This document shows positions 8,706-16,844 of a stretch of 64,000 bases of DNA, piece by piece. The stretch is from Solirubrobacter deserti (GTDB lineage Bacteria; Actinomycetota; Thermoleophilia; Solirubrobacterales; Solirubrobacteraceae), in NCBI RefSeq assembly GCF_027587175.1, contig NZ_JAPCID010000028.1, positions 1 to 64,000 of the forward strand, in the 5' to 3' direction. Within the stretch, counting starts at the first letter, position 1. Every line of letters starts with the position of its first letter. A program made the translations under genes and the position numbers. A model generated the notes under the pieces. That model ran no database searches. It was not told the DNA's origin and saw only the letters and a list, made by a program, of their open reading frames with translations.

Positions 8706-9814
8706 AGAACGCCGTCTTCCTGACGGGCGCGACCGGCTTCCTCGGCATGGAGGTGCTCGCGCGCCTCGTCGAGCGCGGCGACCGGGACGTCGTCGCGCTC
8801 GTGCGCGCGGCCGACTCCGCCGCCGCGACCGAGCGCCTGCACGGTGTGATGGCGAAGCTGTGGCGGGACCCCTCGCCGTACTTCGAGCGCGTCCAGGCCG
8901 TCGCGGGCGACGTCACCTCGCCGGGCCTGGGCATGGACCGCGAGGAGCGCGCGCACATCGCCGAGGAGGTCACCGCGGTGATGCACTGCGCGGCCTCGAT
9001 CTCGTTCGACCTCCCGCTCGAGGAGGCGCGCCAGATCAATGTGGAGGGCACGCGCGAGATCATCGGGTTCGCGCGGCAGGCCAAGAACTGCGGCCGGCTG
9101 GATCGCTTCATCCACGTCTCGACCGCGTATGTGGCCGGCATCACCAAGGGCCTCTTCCGCGAGCGCCAGCTCGACGCGGGCCAGGAGTTCCGCAACACGT
9201 ACGAGCAGACCAAGTGGGAAGCCGAGCACGTGGTCAACGAGGCGTCCGACCTGGACCCCGTGATCGCGCGCCCGTCGATCGTCATGGGTGAGTCCGAGTC
9301 GGGCTGGACCCCGGCCTTCAATGTCCTGTACTGGCCGATCCGCGCGTTCTCGCGCGGGCTGTTCGAGAGCGTCCCGGCGCGGCCCGAGGCGCTGGTGGAC
9401 GTCGTGCCCGTCGACTACGTCGCCGACGCGCTCGTCCACCTGCTCGACGACACGTCCGCGTCCGGCGTGGTGAACCTGGTGAGCGGCCGCGAGGCCTGCT
9501 CGGTCGACGACCTCGTCGGGATGACGTCGGCCGCGTTCGGCCGCGAGCGCCCGCCCGTCGTCGCCCCCGGCTCGACCGGCACGGGCTCCGCCCACGCCGA
9601 CGACCAGGCCCAGGTCTACTTCCCGTACTTCGACATGGACATGGTCTTCGACGACGCGCGCGCCCGCGCGCTGCTCGGCCCGGCGGGCATCAAGTGCCCG
9701 CACCTGACCGACTACTTCCCGCGGCTGATCGAGTACGCCCAGCAGACGCGCTGGGGCAAGACGCCCCAGACGCGTGAGGAAGCCGCCTCAGACGCGGTTC
9801 ACCACGCGGCGTGA
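8702..9814 (+). CDS. Thioester (fatty acyl) reductase-like extended SDR
   Basis: A 370-residue extended short-chain dehydrogenase of the NAD_binding_4 (male-sterility/thioester reductase) type: GATGFLG at 9-15, HCAASISFD, VSTAYVAG and the catalytic Tyr167-x3-Lys171 in YEQTKWEAE. Such enzymes reduce acyl-ACP or acyl-CoA thioesters to aldehydes or alcohols. It is coupled to fabI by ATGA, so its substrate is probably an acyl-ACP made by this operon. Wax-ester, ether-lipid or aldehyde formation are all possible. The last dozen residues run into a relic of another gene on the opposite strand, so the C-terminus may be recent. Confidence 0.75.
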   Translation: MKNAVFLTGATGFLGMEVLARLVERGDRDVVALVRAADSAAATERLHGVMAKLWRDPSPYFERVQAVAGDVTSPGLGMDREERAHIAEEVTAVMHCAASISFDLPLEEARQINVEGTREIIGFARQAKNCGRLDRFIHVSTAYVAGITKGLFRERQLDAGQEFRNTYEQTKWEAEHVVNEASDLDPVIARPSIVMGESESGWTPAFNVLYWPIRAFSRGLFESVPARPEALVDVVPVDYVADALVHLLDDTSASGVVNLVSGREACSVDDLVGMTSAAFGRERPPVVAPGSTGTGSAHADDQAQVYFPYFDMDMVFDDARARALLGPAGIKCPHLTDYFPRLIEYAQQTRWGKTPQTREEAASDAVHHAA

Positions 9815-9866
9815 GTCGTCGCTGAAGGCCCGGACGGTCAGGCGCTCGAGCTGCGCCTGGCCGGAG
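9788..9866 (-). pseudogene. Relic of a glucose/sorbosone dehydrogenase C-terminus
   Basis: Read on the minus strand this stretch encodes GQAQLERLTV, AFSDDS and RVVNRV before a TGA, matching the C-terminus of the intact dehydrogenase at 12098-13234 (GQAQFGRLAGV, LFSDDS, GVLYRL) with about ten residues missing. The 16-base string at 9812-9827 is identical to 12131-12146, and 12 bases encoding GQAQ also match. No further homology is seen upstream. The remnant overlaps the 3' end of the thioester reductase gene and includes a 7-bp inverted repeat (9839-9845/9853-9859) that could now act as a terminator. Confidence 0.5.
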
Positions 9867-9877
9867 GCACGCGACGG

Positions 9878-9883
9878 TAGGCT
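9878..9883 (+). promoter_or_regulatory. -10 element TAGGCT of a leaderless promoter
   Basis: TAGGCT ends 6 bases before GTG 9890, so the expected transcription start coincides with the start codon. It is one of the cleanest members of the series of leaderless promoters in this window. Confidence 0.5.
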
Positions 9884-9889
9884 CCGCGT

Positions 9890-12091
9890 GTGTGGACCGC
9901 TGTTTTCCAGACTCGCGCGGGCGGTTCGCCGCTGCATGCTCCGCGTTCCGCGTCCGCGGGGCTGCGTCTGCTGGCCGCCTCGGCGGTGCTCGTGTTCGGC
10001 GTCGCCGCCGTCGTGGGCCTCAACGGTCCCGCTGAGCGCCTCGAGACGCTCGCGTGGGCGGGCGCGTTCGGCGTCGCCCTGCCGGCCGGTCTGATCCTCG
10101 GCGCGTGGCAGGAGCGGCGGCTCGCGGCGGCGGCGCCCGCGGCCGCCTGGCGCGGCTTGGCGCTCGGCGTGGCGGTGCTCGTCGCCGGCCTGCTCGTCCG
10201 CGCCGCGGGCTCGGCGACGCGTCCGTTCCACCTGATCGTCGCCCTCGCGGCCGCCGCGGCGCTCGCGGCCCCGTTCGTCGCCGCCGCGCGCTGGCGCGAC
10301 CCCCAGGACGCGAGCCCGGGTCCGGCTCTCGCGATCGTGCTGGTCGCGCTCGTGGCGGGCATCGTCCCGTTCCTCACCGCAGGCGCCCGCCGGCCCGGCG
10401 CGCTGCTCGCCGCGTTGGTGTTCGCGGCGGTCCTGGTGGTGGCGCTGCGGGTGACGCGGACCCGGACGCCGGCGCCCGGGCCGCGCTGGGCGCTCGACGT
10501 CCTGGTGGCGCTGTTGATCACGGGCCTGGTCGTCACCCTGCCCGACCTGCTCGCGCAGTGGCCGGCGACGCTCCAGCACCACTACAACTTCTTCCTCGGG
10601 CCGGCGAACGCCGTCCTGCACGGCCGGGCGATGCTCGACGAGACGTGGTCGCAGTACGGCGTCGTCTCGATCGACGCGCTGGCGGTGATCTTCAGCGCAC
10701 TGCCGATCGGCTACGGCCAGCTGTTCCTGCTGTGCGTGGTGATGACCGTCCTCCAGTTCGTGTGCGTGTACGCGACGTTGCGGCTGGCCGGTCTGCACAT
10801 GCTGCTCGCGGCCGTCGCGCTGCTGTTCGCGGTCGCCGGCAGCCTGCTCGCGCTGCCGGGCATCTACGCGATCTACCCCAGCATCACGCCGCTGCGCTTC
10901 GGCATCCCGTACCTGATCGTGCTGGCGGCGGTGCTGGGCGCACGGCGGGACCGCTCGACGCTCGTGGCCCAGCTCGCGCTGATCGCGTGCGCGGCGGTGT
11001 GGAGCTTCGAGACCTGGGTCTACAGCGCGACGACCTTCGGCTTCCTCGTTCTAGCGGACGCGCTTCGCGACCGCCCGACCGTCGTGCGGGTCGTGCTGGT
11101 GCGGGTCGCACAGGCACTCGCCGTGACCGTCGCGAGCATCGTGGTGCTCACGCTGATTACGCTGGTCGCCAGCGGCGGCGTGGACTGGGGCCCGTACGCC
11201 GAGTTCCTGCGGCTGTACGCCGGCTCCTCCTTCGGCCAGGTGCCGATCGTCCTCTTCTCGCCCGGGCCGCTGACCGCCGCCGGGATCTTCCTCACCGCCA
11301 CGCTGGTGCTGTGGCTGGCGCTGGACCGGCCACACTGGCTCGACGCGCCGGCGCGTACCGCACTCGCGGGCTTCACCGGCTTCGCGATCGGCGCGTTCAC
11401 CTACTACATCTCCCGCTCGTCGACCTTCACGCTGATGAACGTGCTGGTGCCGGTCGTCGCGATCGGCGCGCTGTGGGTGCACGTCCTGCTGCGCGCCGAG
11501 CGGCAGCTGCTGCGGGTGCTCGCGGCCGGCGCGCTGCTCGCCGGCGCGGGCCTGACGCTCGTCACCTCCCGGAGCGAGATCGAGACGAACTTCAAGCTCA
11601 CGGCGATCGGCCGGGCCGGCGACGCGCCGAGCGCGTGGAAGCGGCTCTGGGACAACCCCGTGCTCGACCCCCGCGCACCGGCGGGCGTCGCGCTGCTCGA
11701 TCGTCACCTTCCCGCCGGCGAGCGAGCGCTCGTCATCACCGAACCCGACCTGACGACGGAGATCCTGCTGCGCGCCCACCGCGACAACGTCCTGCCGATC
11801 GCCAACGCGATGCAGGACGACCTGGTGGCCGCGCTCGTCGAACGGGCGCGAACGGCGGCCGAGGACGTCCCGCCCGGGGCGCTGCTGCTGACCTCACCGC
11901 CGGTGCGCCCGCCCGGCCGGCTCAACTCGCTCGGCGGCCGGACGGACCCGACGCGTGAAGGCCATCACTCGCCGCGCGACTTCACGCGTCCGCAGACGCA
12001 GGCGCTCGAGGTCCTGCAACGGCGCTTCACGTTCAGCGTCGTAGAGCGCAGCCCCGGCGGGCTCACGCTCGTCCGCCTTCAGCCCCGCTGA
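9890..12091 (+). CDS. Large polytopic membrane protein, possible GT-C glycosyltransferase
   Basis: A 733-residue protein with about a dozen hydrophobic segments over residues 20-560 and a soluble C-terminal part of about 170 residues. A loop near 230-265 holds 'QHHYNFFLGPANAVLHG' and 'DETWSQYGV', which resembles the first extracytoplasmic loop of membrane glycosyltransferases (GT-C fold), but I do not see a certain acidic catalytic motif. It stands alone: leaderless GTG start at its 5' end, and its 3' end is 6 bases from the end of the convergent dehydrogenase gene. The polysaccharide locus downstream makes a role in surface glycan assembly plausible, by inference only. Confidence 0.6.
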   Translation: MWTAVFQTRAGGSPLHAPRSASAGLRLLAASAVLVFGVAAVVGLNGPAERLETLAWAGAFGVALPAGLILGAWQERRLAAAAPAAAWRGLALGVAVLVAGLLVRAAGSATRPFHLIVALAAAAALAAPFVAAARWRDPQDASPGPALAIVLVALVAGIVPFLTAGARRPGALLAALVFAAVLVVALRVTRTRTPAPGPRWALDVLVALLITGLVVTLPDLLAQWPATLQHHYNFFLGPANAVLHGRAMLDETWSQYGVVSIDALAVIFSALPIGYGQLFLLCVVMTVLQFVCVYATLRLAGLHMLLAAVALLFAVAGSLLALPGIYAIYPSITPLRFGIPYLIVLAAVLGARRDRSTLVAQLALIACAAVWSFETWVYSATTFGFLVLADALRDRPTVVRVVLVRVAQALAVTVASIVVLTLITLVASGGVDWGPYAEFLRLYAGSSFGQVPIVLFSPGPLTAAGIFLTATLVLWLALDRPHWLDAPARTALAGFTGFAIGAFTYYISRSSTFTLMNVLVPVVAIGALWVHVLLRAERQLLRVLAAGALLAGAGLTLVTSRSEIETNFKLTAIGRAGDAPSAWKRLWDNPVLDPRAPAGVALLDRHLPAGERALVITEPDLTTEILLRAHRDNVLPIANAMQDDLVAALVERARTAAEDVPPGALLLTSPPVRPPGRLNSLGGRTDPTREGHHSPRDFTRPQTQALEVLQRRFTFSVVERSPGGLTLVRLQPR

Positions 12092-12097
12092 CCCAGG

Positions 12098-13234
12098 TCA
12101 GCTCCGGCTGAGCCGGTACAGCACGCCGTTTGAGTCGTCGCTGAAGAGCACCGACCCGTCGCGGTCGACCGTGACGCCGGCCAGGCGCCCGAACTGCGCC
12201 TGGCCACCTTCGGTCAAGAAGCCGGAGACGATGTCCTCGAAGCCCGTGGGCTGGCCGCCGGAGAAGTTGAGGCGGACGAGCTTGTAGCCCACCGGCGCCC
12301 CGCGGTTCCACGAGCCGCGCATCGCGATGAACGCGTTGCCGTCGCCCGTGAACGCCATGCCGATCGGCGCGCTGTGCGCCTGGTAGGTCAGCGTCGGCGG
12401 CGCCGTGCGCGCGCAGTAGGACTCCGGCGTGCCGCTCGGCGGATCCGCCGGCAGGTAGCGGTCGACGGCGCGCGCGCCGAAGCAGAACGGCCAGCCGTAG
12501 TTGCCGCCGCGGACGATCCGGTTGAGCTCCTCCGGCGGCTGGTCGTCGCCGCGCCAGTCCGACCCGTGGTCCATGCCCCACAGCTGCTCGGTCTGCGGGT
12601 GCCAGCCGAAGCCGATCGTGTTGCGCAGCCCACTCGCGAACACGCGCCGGTGCGTGCCGTCCGCGCGGGCGCGCAGGATCGTCGCGCTCTGCGGGTTCGA
12701 GTCGTCGCACGCGTTGCACGTGCTGCCGACCGTGATGTAGAGCTGTTGGTCCGGGCCGAAGGCGAGCGTGCGATTGGGGTGCTGGCCGGCGTCCGGGAGG
12801 TCGGCGGTGAGCAGGCGCCGCTGCGTGAAGCGGTCGCCGTCCACCCGCGCCCGGTAGAGCTTGGTGTCGGTGACTAGGTAGACGCGATTGCCGCGCAGCG
12901 TGATGCCGTGCACGAGCTTGAGGCCACGCGTGGCCGTGCGCCGCCGCTCGTAGGCGCCGTCGCCGTCGCGGTCGCGCAGCGCCAGCACGTCGCCCTCCTC
13001 GCGCCGGGTGACGAACACGGTGCCGTCCCGCCCGACGGCGAGCATGCGCGCGTTGCCGAGGTTCTGGGCGGCGACGCTGAGCTTGAAGCCCGCGGCCACC
13101 TGCAGCGTGGCGATCCGCTCCGGCGTGGCCGGGCGCGGAGCGGGCTCGTTGATCGCGCCGGTGACCGGCGTCTGGGCACTCGCCGAGGCGGGCAGGAGCG
13201 CGAGGGCCGCGACGGCCGGTGCGAGTTTCTTCAC
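12098..13234 (-). CDS. Secreted PQQ-dependent glucose/sorbosone dehydrogenase-like protein
   Basis: 378 residues with a signal peptide (MKKLAPAVAALALLPASASA, cleavage after ASA) and a six-bladed beta-propeller of the GSDH family. Family marks are VHGITLRGNRVYLVTD, HPNRTLAFGPDQQLYITVGS, GLRNTIGFGWHP, MDHGSDWRGDDQPPEE, GGNYGWPFC and a final LFSDDSNGVLYRL. The family uses PQQ and oxidises sugars outside the membrane; the real substrate is unknown. A paired CNACDD motif could form a disulfide. The start is GTG, with TAGTGC 6 bases ahead as a possible weak -10. A decayed copy of the C-terminus lies at 9788-9866. Confidence 0.85.
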   Translation of the reverse strand: MKKLAPAVAALALLPASASAQTPVTGAINEPAPRPATPERIATLQVAAGFKLSVAAQNLGNARMLAVGRDGTVFVTRREEGDVLALRDRDGDGAYERRRTATRGLKLVHGITLRGNRVYLVTDTKLYRARVDGDRFTQRRLLTADLPDAGQHPNRTLAFGPDQQLYITVGSTCNACDDSNPQSATILRARADGTHRRVFASGLRNTIGFGWHPQTEQLWGMDHGSDWRGDDQPPEELNRIVRGGNYGWPFCFGARAVDRYLPADPPSGTPESYCARTAPPTLTYQAHSAPIGMAFTGDGNAFIAMRGSWNRGAPVGYKLVRLNFSGGQPTGFEDIVSGFLTEGGQAQFGRLAGVTVDRDGSVLFSDDSNGVLYRLSRS

Positions 13235-13373
13235 ACGGCGGCACTACCCCACGGGGGCATCGGTGATCGGCCCTCAACCTCCGTCTGGCTCCTGCGGCCC
13301 TGTGGAGCTGAGCACCGCGAGTCGGACTTCTGACCGGGCCGGGCGGTGAATGCGCCCCGGTGGCGCCGGCCGA

Positions 13374-13379
13374 TAGGGT
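13374..13379 (+). promoter_or_regulatory. -10 element TAGGGT of a leaderless promoter
   Basis: TAGGGT, preceded by GA as in other copies (GATAGG), ends 8 bases before TTG 13388. It decides the start chosen for the FkbM gene. Confidence 0.45.
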
Positions 13380-13387
13380 TGCGACCC

Positions 13388-14200
13388 TTGCCTCAGCTCG
13401 TCAGCAGCGACACGCTGAAAGTGCTGCTGACGCGGTACCCGCGGGCGTACGACGCCGCGCGTCGCCCGTATGCCCTGTCGCGGTATCTGCTGCGCCGTCC
13501 GCACGAAGCGGACTACGCCGTGTTCGCCCTGTTCGCCGGTGACGAGCGGCCATTCCTGGATGTCGGGGCCAACGCGGGGATGTCGGCGCTCTCGTTCCGG
13601 ATCTACAACCGCCGTTCGCCGATCGTGTCGGTCGAGCCGAACCCGTACCACAAACGGGACCTGCAGTTCACGGGCAAGGTCGTGCGCCACCACACCTACC
13701 ACCTCATGGCGGCCGGTGATCGCGACGAGACGATGACCCTGTTCGTGCCGGTGTTCCGCGGCGTGCCGCTCACCACCGAGGCGTCGCTGGACCGTGAGAA
13801 CGTCGCATCCAGCCCGAGCCTGCGCTGGCGGCTCGGGGACCGCATGGACAGCTCGGACTTCGAGATCGTCCAGACGACGGTCCCGGTCCGGCGCCTGGAC
13901 GAGCTCGCCCTGGACCCGGGGTTCGTCAAGCTCGACGTGCAGGGCGCCGAGAGCGCGGCGCTGCGAGGCCTGGAGCAGACGCTGCGCCGCAGCCTGCCGG
14001 TCCTGATGATCGAGGGGTTCAGCTCCGAGGACGGCGAGTTCCTCGAGGCGCTGGGGTACGAGCAGTTCGAGTACCTGCGCGACGCGCACCGGCTACGCCG
14101 GCTGGACGACAGAGCGCCCCAGGACGAGTACCCCAACAACACCGTGCTGGTGCACCCCAGCCAGCCGGGCCGCCGCCCCGACGCGGCCGCGCCTCGCTAG
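13388..14200 (+). CDS. FkbM-family methyltransferase
   Basis: 270 residues with the FkbM SAM-binding pattern: FLDVGANAGMSAL (motif I), VSVEPNPY (acidic end of strand 2), VRRLDEL and FVKLDVQGAESAALRGLE (post-motif). FkbM enzymes O-methylate sugars or polyketides; here a sugar of the surface polysaccharide is likely. The frame is open upstream to GTG 13346, but those residues are low-complexity, and the TAGGGT element points to TTG 13388. The tetranucleotide CTAG at 14197-14200 gives the stop of this gene and of the convergent glycosyltransferase. Confidence 0.8.
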   Translation: MPQLVSSDTLKVLLTRYPRAYDAARRPYALSRYLLRRPHEADYAVFALFAGDERPFLDVGANAGMSALSFRIYNRRSPIVSVEPNPYHKRDLQFTGKVVRHHTYHLMAAGDRDETMTLFVPVFRGVPLTTEASLDRENVASSPSLRWRLGDRMDSSDFEIVQTTVPVRRLDELALDPGFVKLDVQGAESAALRGLEQTLRRSLPVLMIEGFSSEDGEFLEALGYEQFEYLRDAHRLRRLDDRAPQDEYPNNTVLVHPSQPGRRPDAAAPR

Positions 14201-15126
14201 CGCGCCGGGCTGCGCGCGAGCCAGTCCGGAGGCACGAGCTCACGGACCTTCGGCCGGCGCACGCGCAGGTGCTCGAGCAGCGCGCTCGCGACCGCGGGCA
14301 GATACGACGCCCGCCGGCTGCGCACCGCGGCGGCCAGGTAGAAGCGCGCGGCGGTCAGCGAGCTTCCGCGCCGCTGATGCGCCCACCCGCGCCAGCCGTC
14401 GAGCGCGGCGCGGTCCAGCTGCCCCGGAAGTGAGGACCGGGCATGCTTGGCGCGCAGGTGCCGCGCCTCGGATGCGAGCCCGGACTGGTCGAGGTGAATG
14501 TTGGTCTCATGCAGGATGTACGCGACCAGTGGCTCGGGACAGACGGCGGCTTGACCCGCCTCGGTCAGCCGGATCCAGACGTCCCAGTCGGCGAGGTGGG
14601 TCAGCGCCGGGTCGAAGCCGCCGACTCGCTGGAGCAGGTCCGCGCGCACGAGCACGTTGGAGGAGCCCGCCGGGATGACGTTGTAGGCCCGGATGAGGCG
14701 ACGAAGCGCGTCCGGGTCCGGGGCCGGCAGGTGGTCGAACACCGTGCCGGTGACGCTGGCGGTGACGGCCGTGCAGTACACGAAGTCCGCGTTCGCGGCT
14801 GCGGCGGCGTCCAACTGGCGTCGCAGCTTGTCCGGAGCCCAGCGGTCGTCGTCGTCGAGGAAGGCGACCCATTCGGCGCGCGCCGCGGCCACGCCGGCGT
14901 CACGCGCCCGGGACTGCCCGAGCGCACGGGGGTGGCGGACGACACGGACACGAGGGTCGCCGAGCGCCTCAAGCGCTTCGGAGGTCCCGTCCGTGGAACC
15001 GTCGTCGACGACGACGATCTCCAGGTCGACGGCGTGCTGGGCGAACAGCTCGCGCACCGTGGAGACGACCGTGTCACGACGGTTGTGCGTGGGCACGACA
15101 ACGGAGACGGCCGGCGCCACGGACAC
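14197..15126 (-). CDS. Glycosyltransferase family 2
   Basis: 309 residues, GT-A fold: VSVVVPTHNRRDTV at the N-terminus, VVDDGSTDGT, the metal-binding DDDDRW of strand 4 and the acceptor-side WDVWIRLTEAG. It transfers a nucleotide-activated sugar in the cytoplasm to the growing lipid-linked repeat unit. There is no membrane segment. GTG 15126 is used because TATCCT stands 6 bases upstream on the minus strand; GTG 15120 with GAGG upstream is the alternative. It diverges from the deacetylase gene. Confidence 0.85.
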   Translation of the reverse strand: MSVAPAVSVVVPTHNRRDTVVSTVRELFAQHAVDLEIVVVDDGSTDGTSEALEALGDPRVRVVRHPRALGQSRARDAGVAAARAEWVAFLDDDDRWAPDKLRRQLDAAAAANADFVYCTAVTASVTGTVFDHLPAPDPDALRRLIRAYNVIPAGSSNVLVRADLLQRVGGFDPALTHLADWDVWIRLTEAGQAAVCPEPLVAYILHETNIHLDQSGLASEARHLRAKHARSSLPGQLDRAALDGWRGWAHQRRGSSLTAARFYLAAAVRSRRASYLPAVASALLEHLRVRRPKVRELVPPDWLARSPAR

Positions 15127-15132
15127 GACCTC

Positions 15133-15142
15133 AGGATACTCT
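15133..15142. promoter_or_regulatory. Overlapping bidirectional -10 elements
   Basis: The decamer AGGATACTCT contains TACTCT on the plus strand (towards the deacetylase, ATG 15160) and TATCCT on the minus strand (6 bases before the GTG of the GT2 gene). The two -10 boxes share two bases, so both directions would be served by one symmetric element. Confidence 0.4.
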
Positions 15143-15159
15143 CGGGAACAGATCTTTGT

Positions 15160-16140
15160 ATGACCGTGACTGCTCGCGTACGAGACGCTGCGCGCTCGAC
15201 GGCCACGCGTGCGGCGGAGTGGGCGGCGCGGCTCTCCGGAAGGCCGCTGGGCGTCGTTCTCGTCTATCACGAGATCCTCCCCCGAGGCGTCTCGGCACGC
15301 CCCATGGTGGTTCCCGCGCTGAGGGCTGAGGCGCTGGAGCGCCATATCGGTGTGCTGCGTTCCCGCTATCGCGTGGTGCCCGCGAGCGACCTGCCGGACG
15401 CGGCGCGGCGGCGCCGGCGCGGACAACGCATCCCGGTCGCGATCACGTTCGACGACGACCTGCGCTCGCACCTGGAGGTCGCCGCGCCGTTGCTACGGGC
15501 GGCGGACGCGCACGCCACCTTCTTCCTGACGGGGATCGGGCTCGACGGCGAGGCGTTCTGGTGGCAGTCACTGCAGGCGGCCATCGATCGCCACGCCGAC
15601 CTCGCTCCCGTGGCCCGCGAGTTCGGGCTTCCAGCGGGACCGCCGGCGGCGCTCGCCGCCGGCATCGAGCGGCTCGCGCCGGAGGCGCGACGGGCGCTGG
15701 CCGAGCGACTGGACGCGCTGGCCGGTCCGGACCCGGACCGGCGTGCGCTCTCCGGCGAGGAGATCGCTCGCCTCACGGCGGACGGCTTCGGGGCCGGATT
15801 CCATACCCGCGCACACGCGCGCATGACGGCGCTCGACGACGCCGCGCTCGAGCTGGCCCTGCACGAGGGGCGCGCGCGCCTGGAGGCGGTGGCCGGGGCG
15901 CCGATGACCACGATCGCGTATCCGCATGGCGACGCCGACGAGCGGGTCGCGGCGGCGGCCGCCGCCGCCGGGGTCGAGCTCGGCTTCATCACCGCCATGG
16001 CCCCCCGCGGGCCCGACACGCCGCTCCTGTTGCTCAACCGCCCCGGGGTCCTCGCCGACAGCACCGCGCGGTTCGCGTACGACCTCGCCTGGACCTACTC
16101 GGCCGCCCTGCGCGCCCGCACCGCCAGCAGCAGCTCGTAG
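15160..16140 (+). CDS. Polysaccharide deacetylase family protein
   Basis: 326 residues with the NodB-fold marks of carbohydrate esterase 4: VVLVYHEI, the first metal motif AITFDDD near residue 92, FFLTGIGLDG, HTRAHARM for the His pair and TIAYPHGDADER. It should remove N-acetyl or O-acetyl groups from a polysaccharide or its lipid-linked precursor. No clear signal peptide is seen, which would fit a cytoplasmic or membrane-face role. ATG 15160 follows the TACTCT element by 17 bases. The gene overlaps the convergent methyltransferase gene by 46 bases. Confidence 0.8.
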   Translation: MTVTARVRDAARSTATRAAEWAARLSGRPLGVVLVYHEILPRGVSARPMVVPALRAEALERHIGVLRSRYRVVPASDLPDAARRRRRGQRIPVAITFDDDLRSHLEVAAPLLRAADAHATFFLTGIGLDGEAFWWQSLQAAIDRHADLAPVAREFGLPAGPPAALAAGIERLAPEARRALAERLDALAGPDPDRRALSGEEIARLTADGFGAGFHTRAHARMTALDDAALELALHEGRARLEAVAGAPMTTIAYPHGDADERVAAAAAAAGVELGFITAMAPRGPDTPLLLLNRPGVLADSTARFAYDLAWTYSAALRARTASSSS

Positions 16141-16844
16141 CGCGGATCGTGGCTGTCGCGCTGCCCGGCGCTCAGCTCCTCGGCCGACAGCCCGTGCAGG
16201 TAGGCCGTGGCCGTGAGCAGGTTGCCGAAGCCCTCGACCTCGACGTTCTCGGCGGGGAAGCTGGCTTCGAACAGACGTCGGAGCGACCCGCGGGTGAAGC
16301 GCCAGAAGTCACCCCAGAGGTGCCGGTCGGGCACCACTGCGCCCGCGATGCCCGGCACCGTGACGAGCACGACGCCACCCGGCTTGAGGATGTCGTGCAG
16401 CGTGGCGACCGCGGCCCGCACGTCGTAGATCGACTGCAGCGTCTGCGTGCAGATCACGCAGTCGTAGACGCCGGGTCGCAGGCCGTCGCCCGTGGCGAGA
16501 TCGCCGACGATCGTGGCCTGCGGGTTGTCCGCGGTCGCGTGCAGGACGTCCAGGCGCTCGATCGACCCGCCGTAGGCGCGCGCGTACTCGTCCCCTCCGA
16601 CCTCGAGCGTCACGCCGCGCACATCTCCCGTGCCGTACCCGGCGAAGGTCGCATAGCGGCTGAGGAAGGCCTGGATGTAGTGGCGGTCGACCGGCGTGCC
16701 CCGGTCGAAGCCGTAGTCGCGGCTGAACGGCGCCAGCCGCCGCCCGAACGACGGCAGCCGGTATCCGCTCAGCCGCGCACGCCTGTGCAGCACCTTGCGC
16801 CTGAGCTCGGCGCGGGTGGTGAATCTCCGGAGCAGCTGCTTCAA
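16095..16844 (-). CDS. Class I SAM-dependent methyltransferase
   Basis: 249 residues, Methyltransf_11 type: GVTLEVGGDEYARAYGG (motif I region), DLATGDGLRPGVYDCVICTQTLQSI and LHDILKPGGVVLVTVPG. The motif-I loop is unusual for the family (EVGGDEY instead of ExGxGxG). TTG 16844 overlaps the stop of the sugar transferase gene (TTGA), so it is coupled as the last gene of a five- to six-gene minus-strand polysaccharide operon. It probably methylates a sugar or a nucleotide sugar. Confidence 0.75.
   Translation of the reverse strand: MKQLLRRFTTRAELRRKVLHRRARLSGYRLPSFGRRLAPFSRDYGFDRGTPVDRHYIQAFLSRYATFAGYGTGDVRGVTLEVGGDEYARAYGGSIERLDVLHATADNPQATIVGDLATGDGLRPGVYDCVICTQTLQSIYDVRAAVATLHDILKPGGVVLVTVPGIAGAVVPDRHLWGDFWRFTRGSLRRLFEASFPAENVEVEGFGNLLTATAYLHGLSAEELSAGQRDSHDPRYELLLAVRARRAAE

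Noticed and set aside
9788-10798. A minus-strand open frame of 336 codons opposite the large membrane protein
   Set aside because: It is Arg/His/Asp-rich antisense sequence. Only its last 26 codons look like real former coding sequence, and these are listed as a relic.
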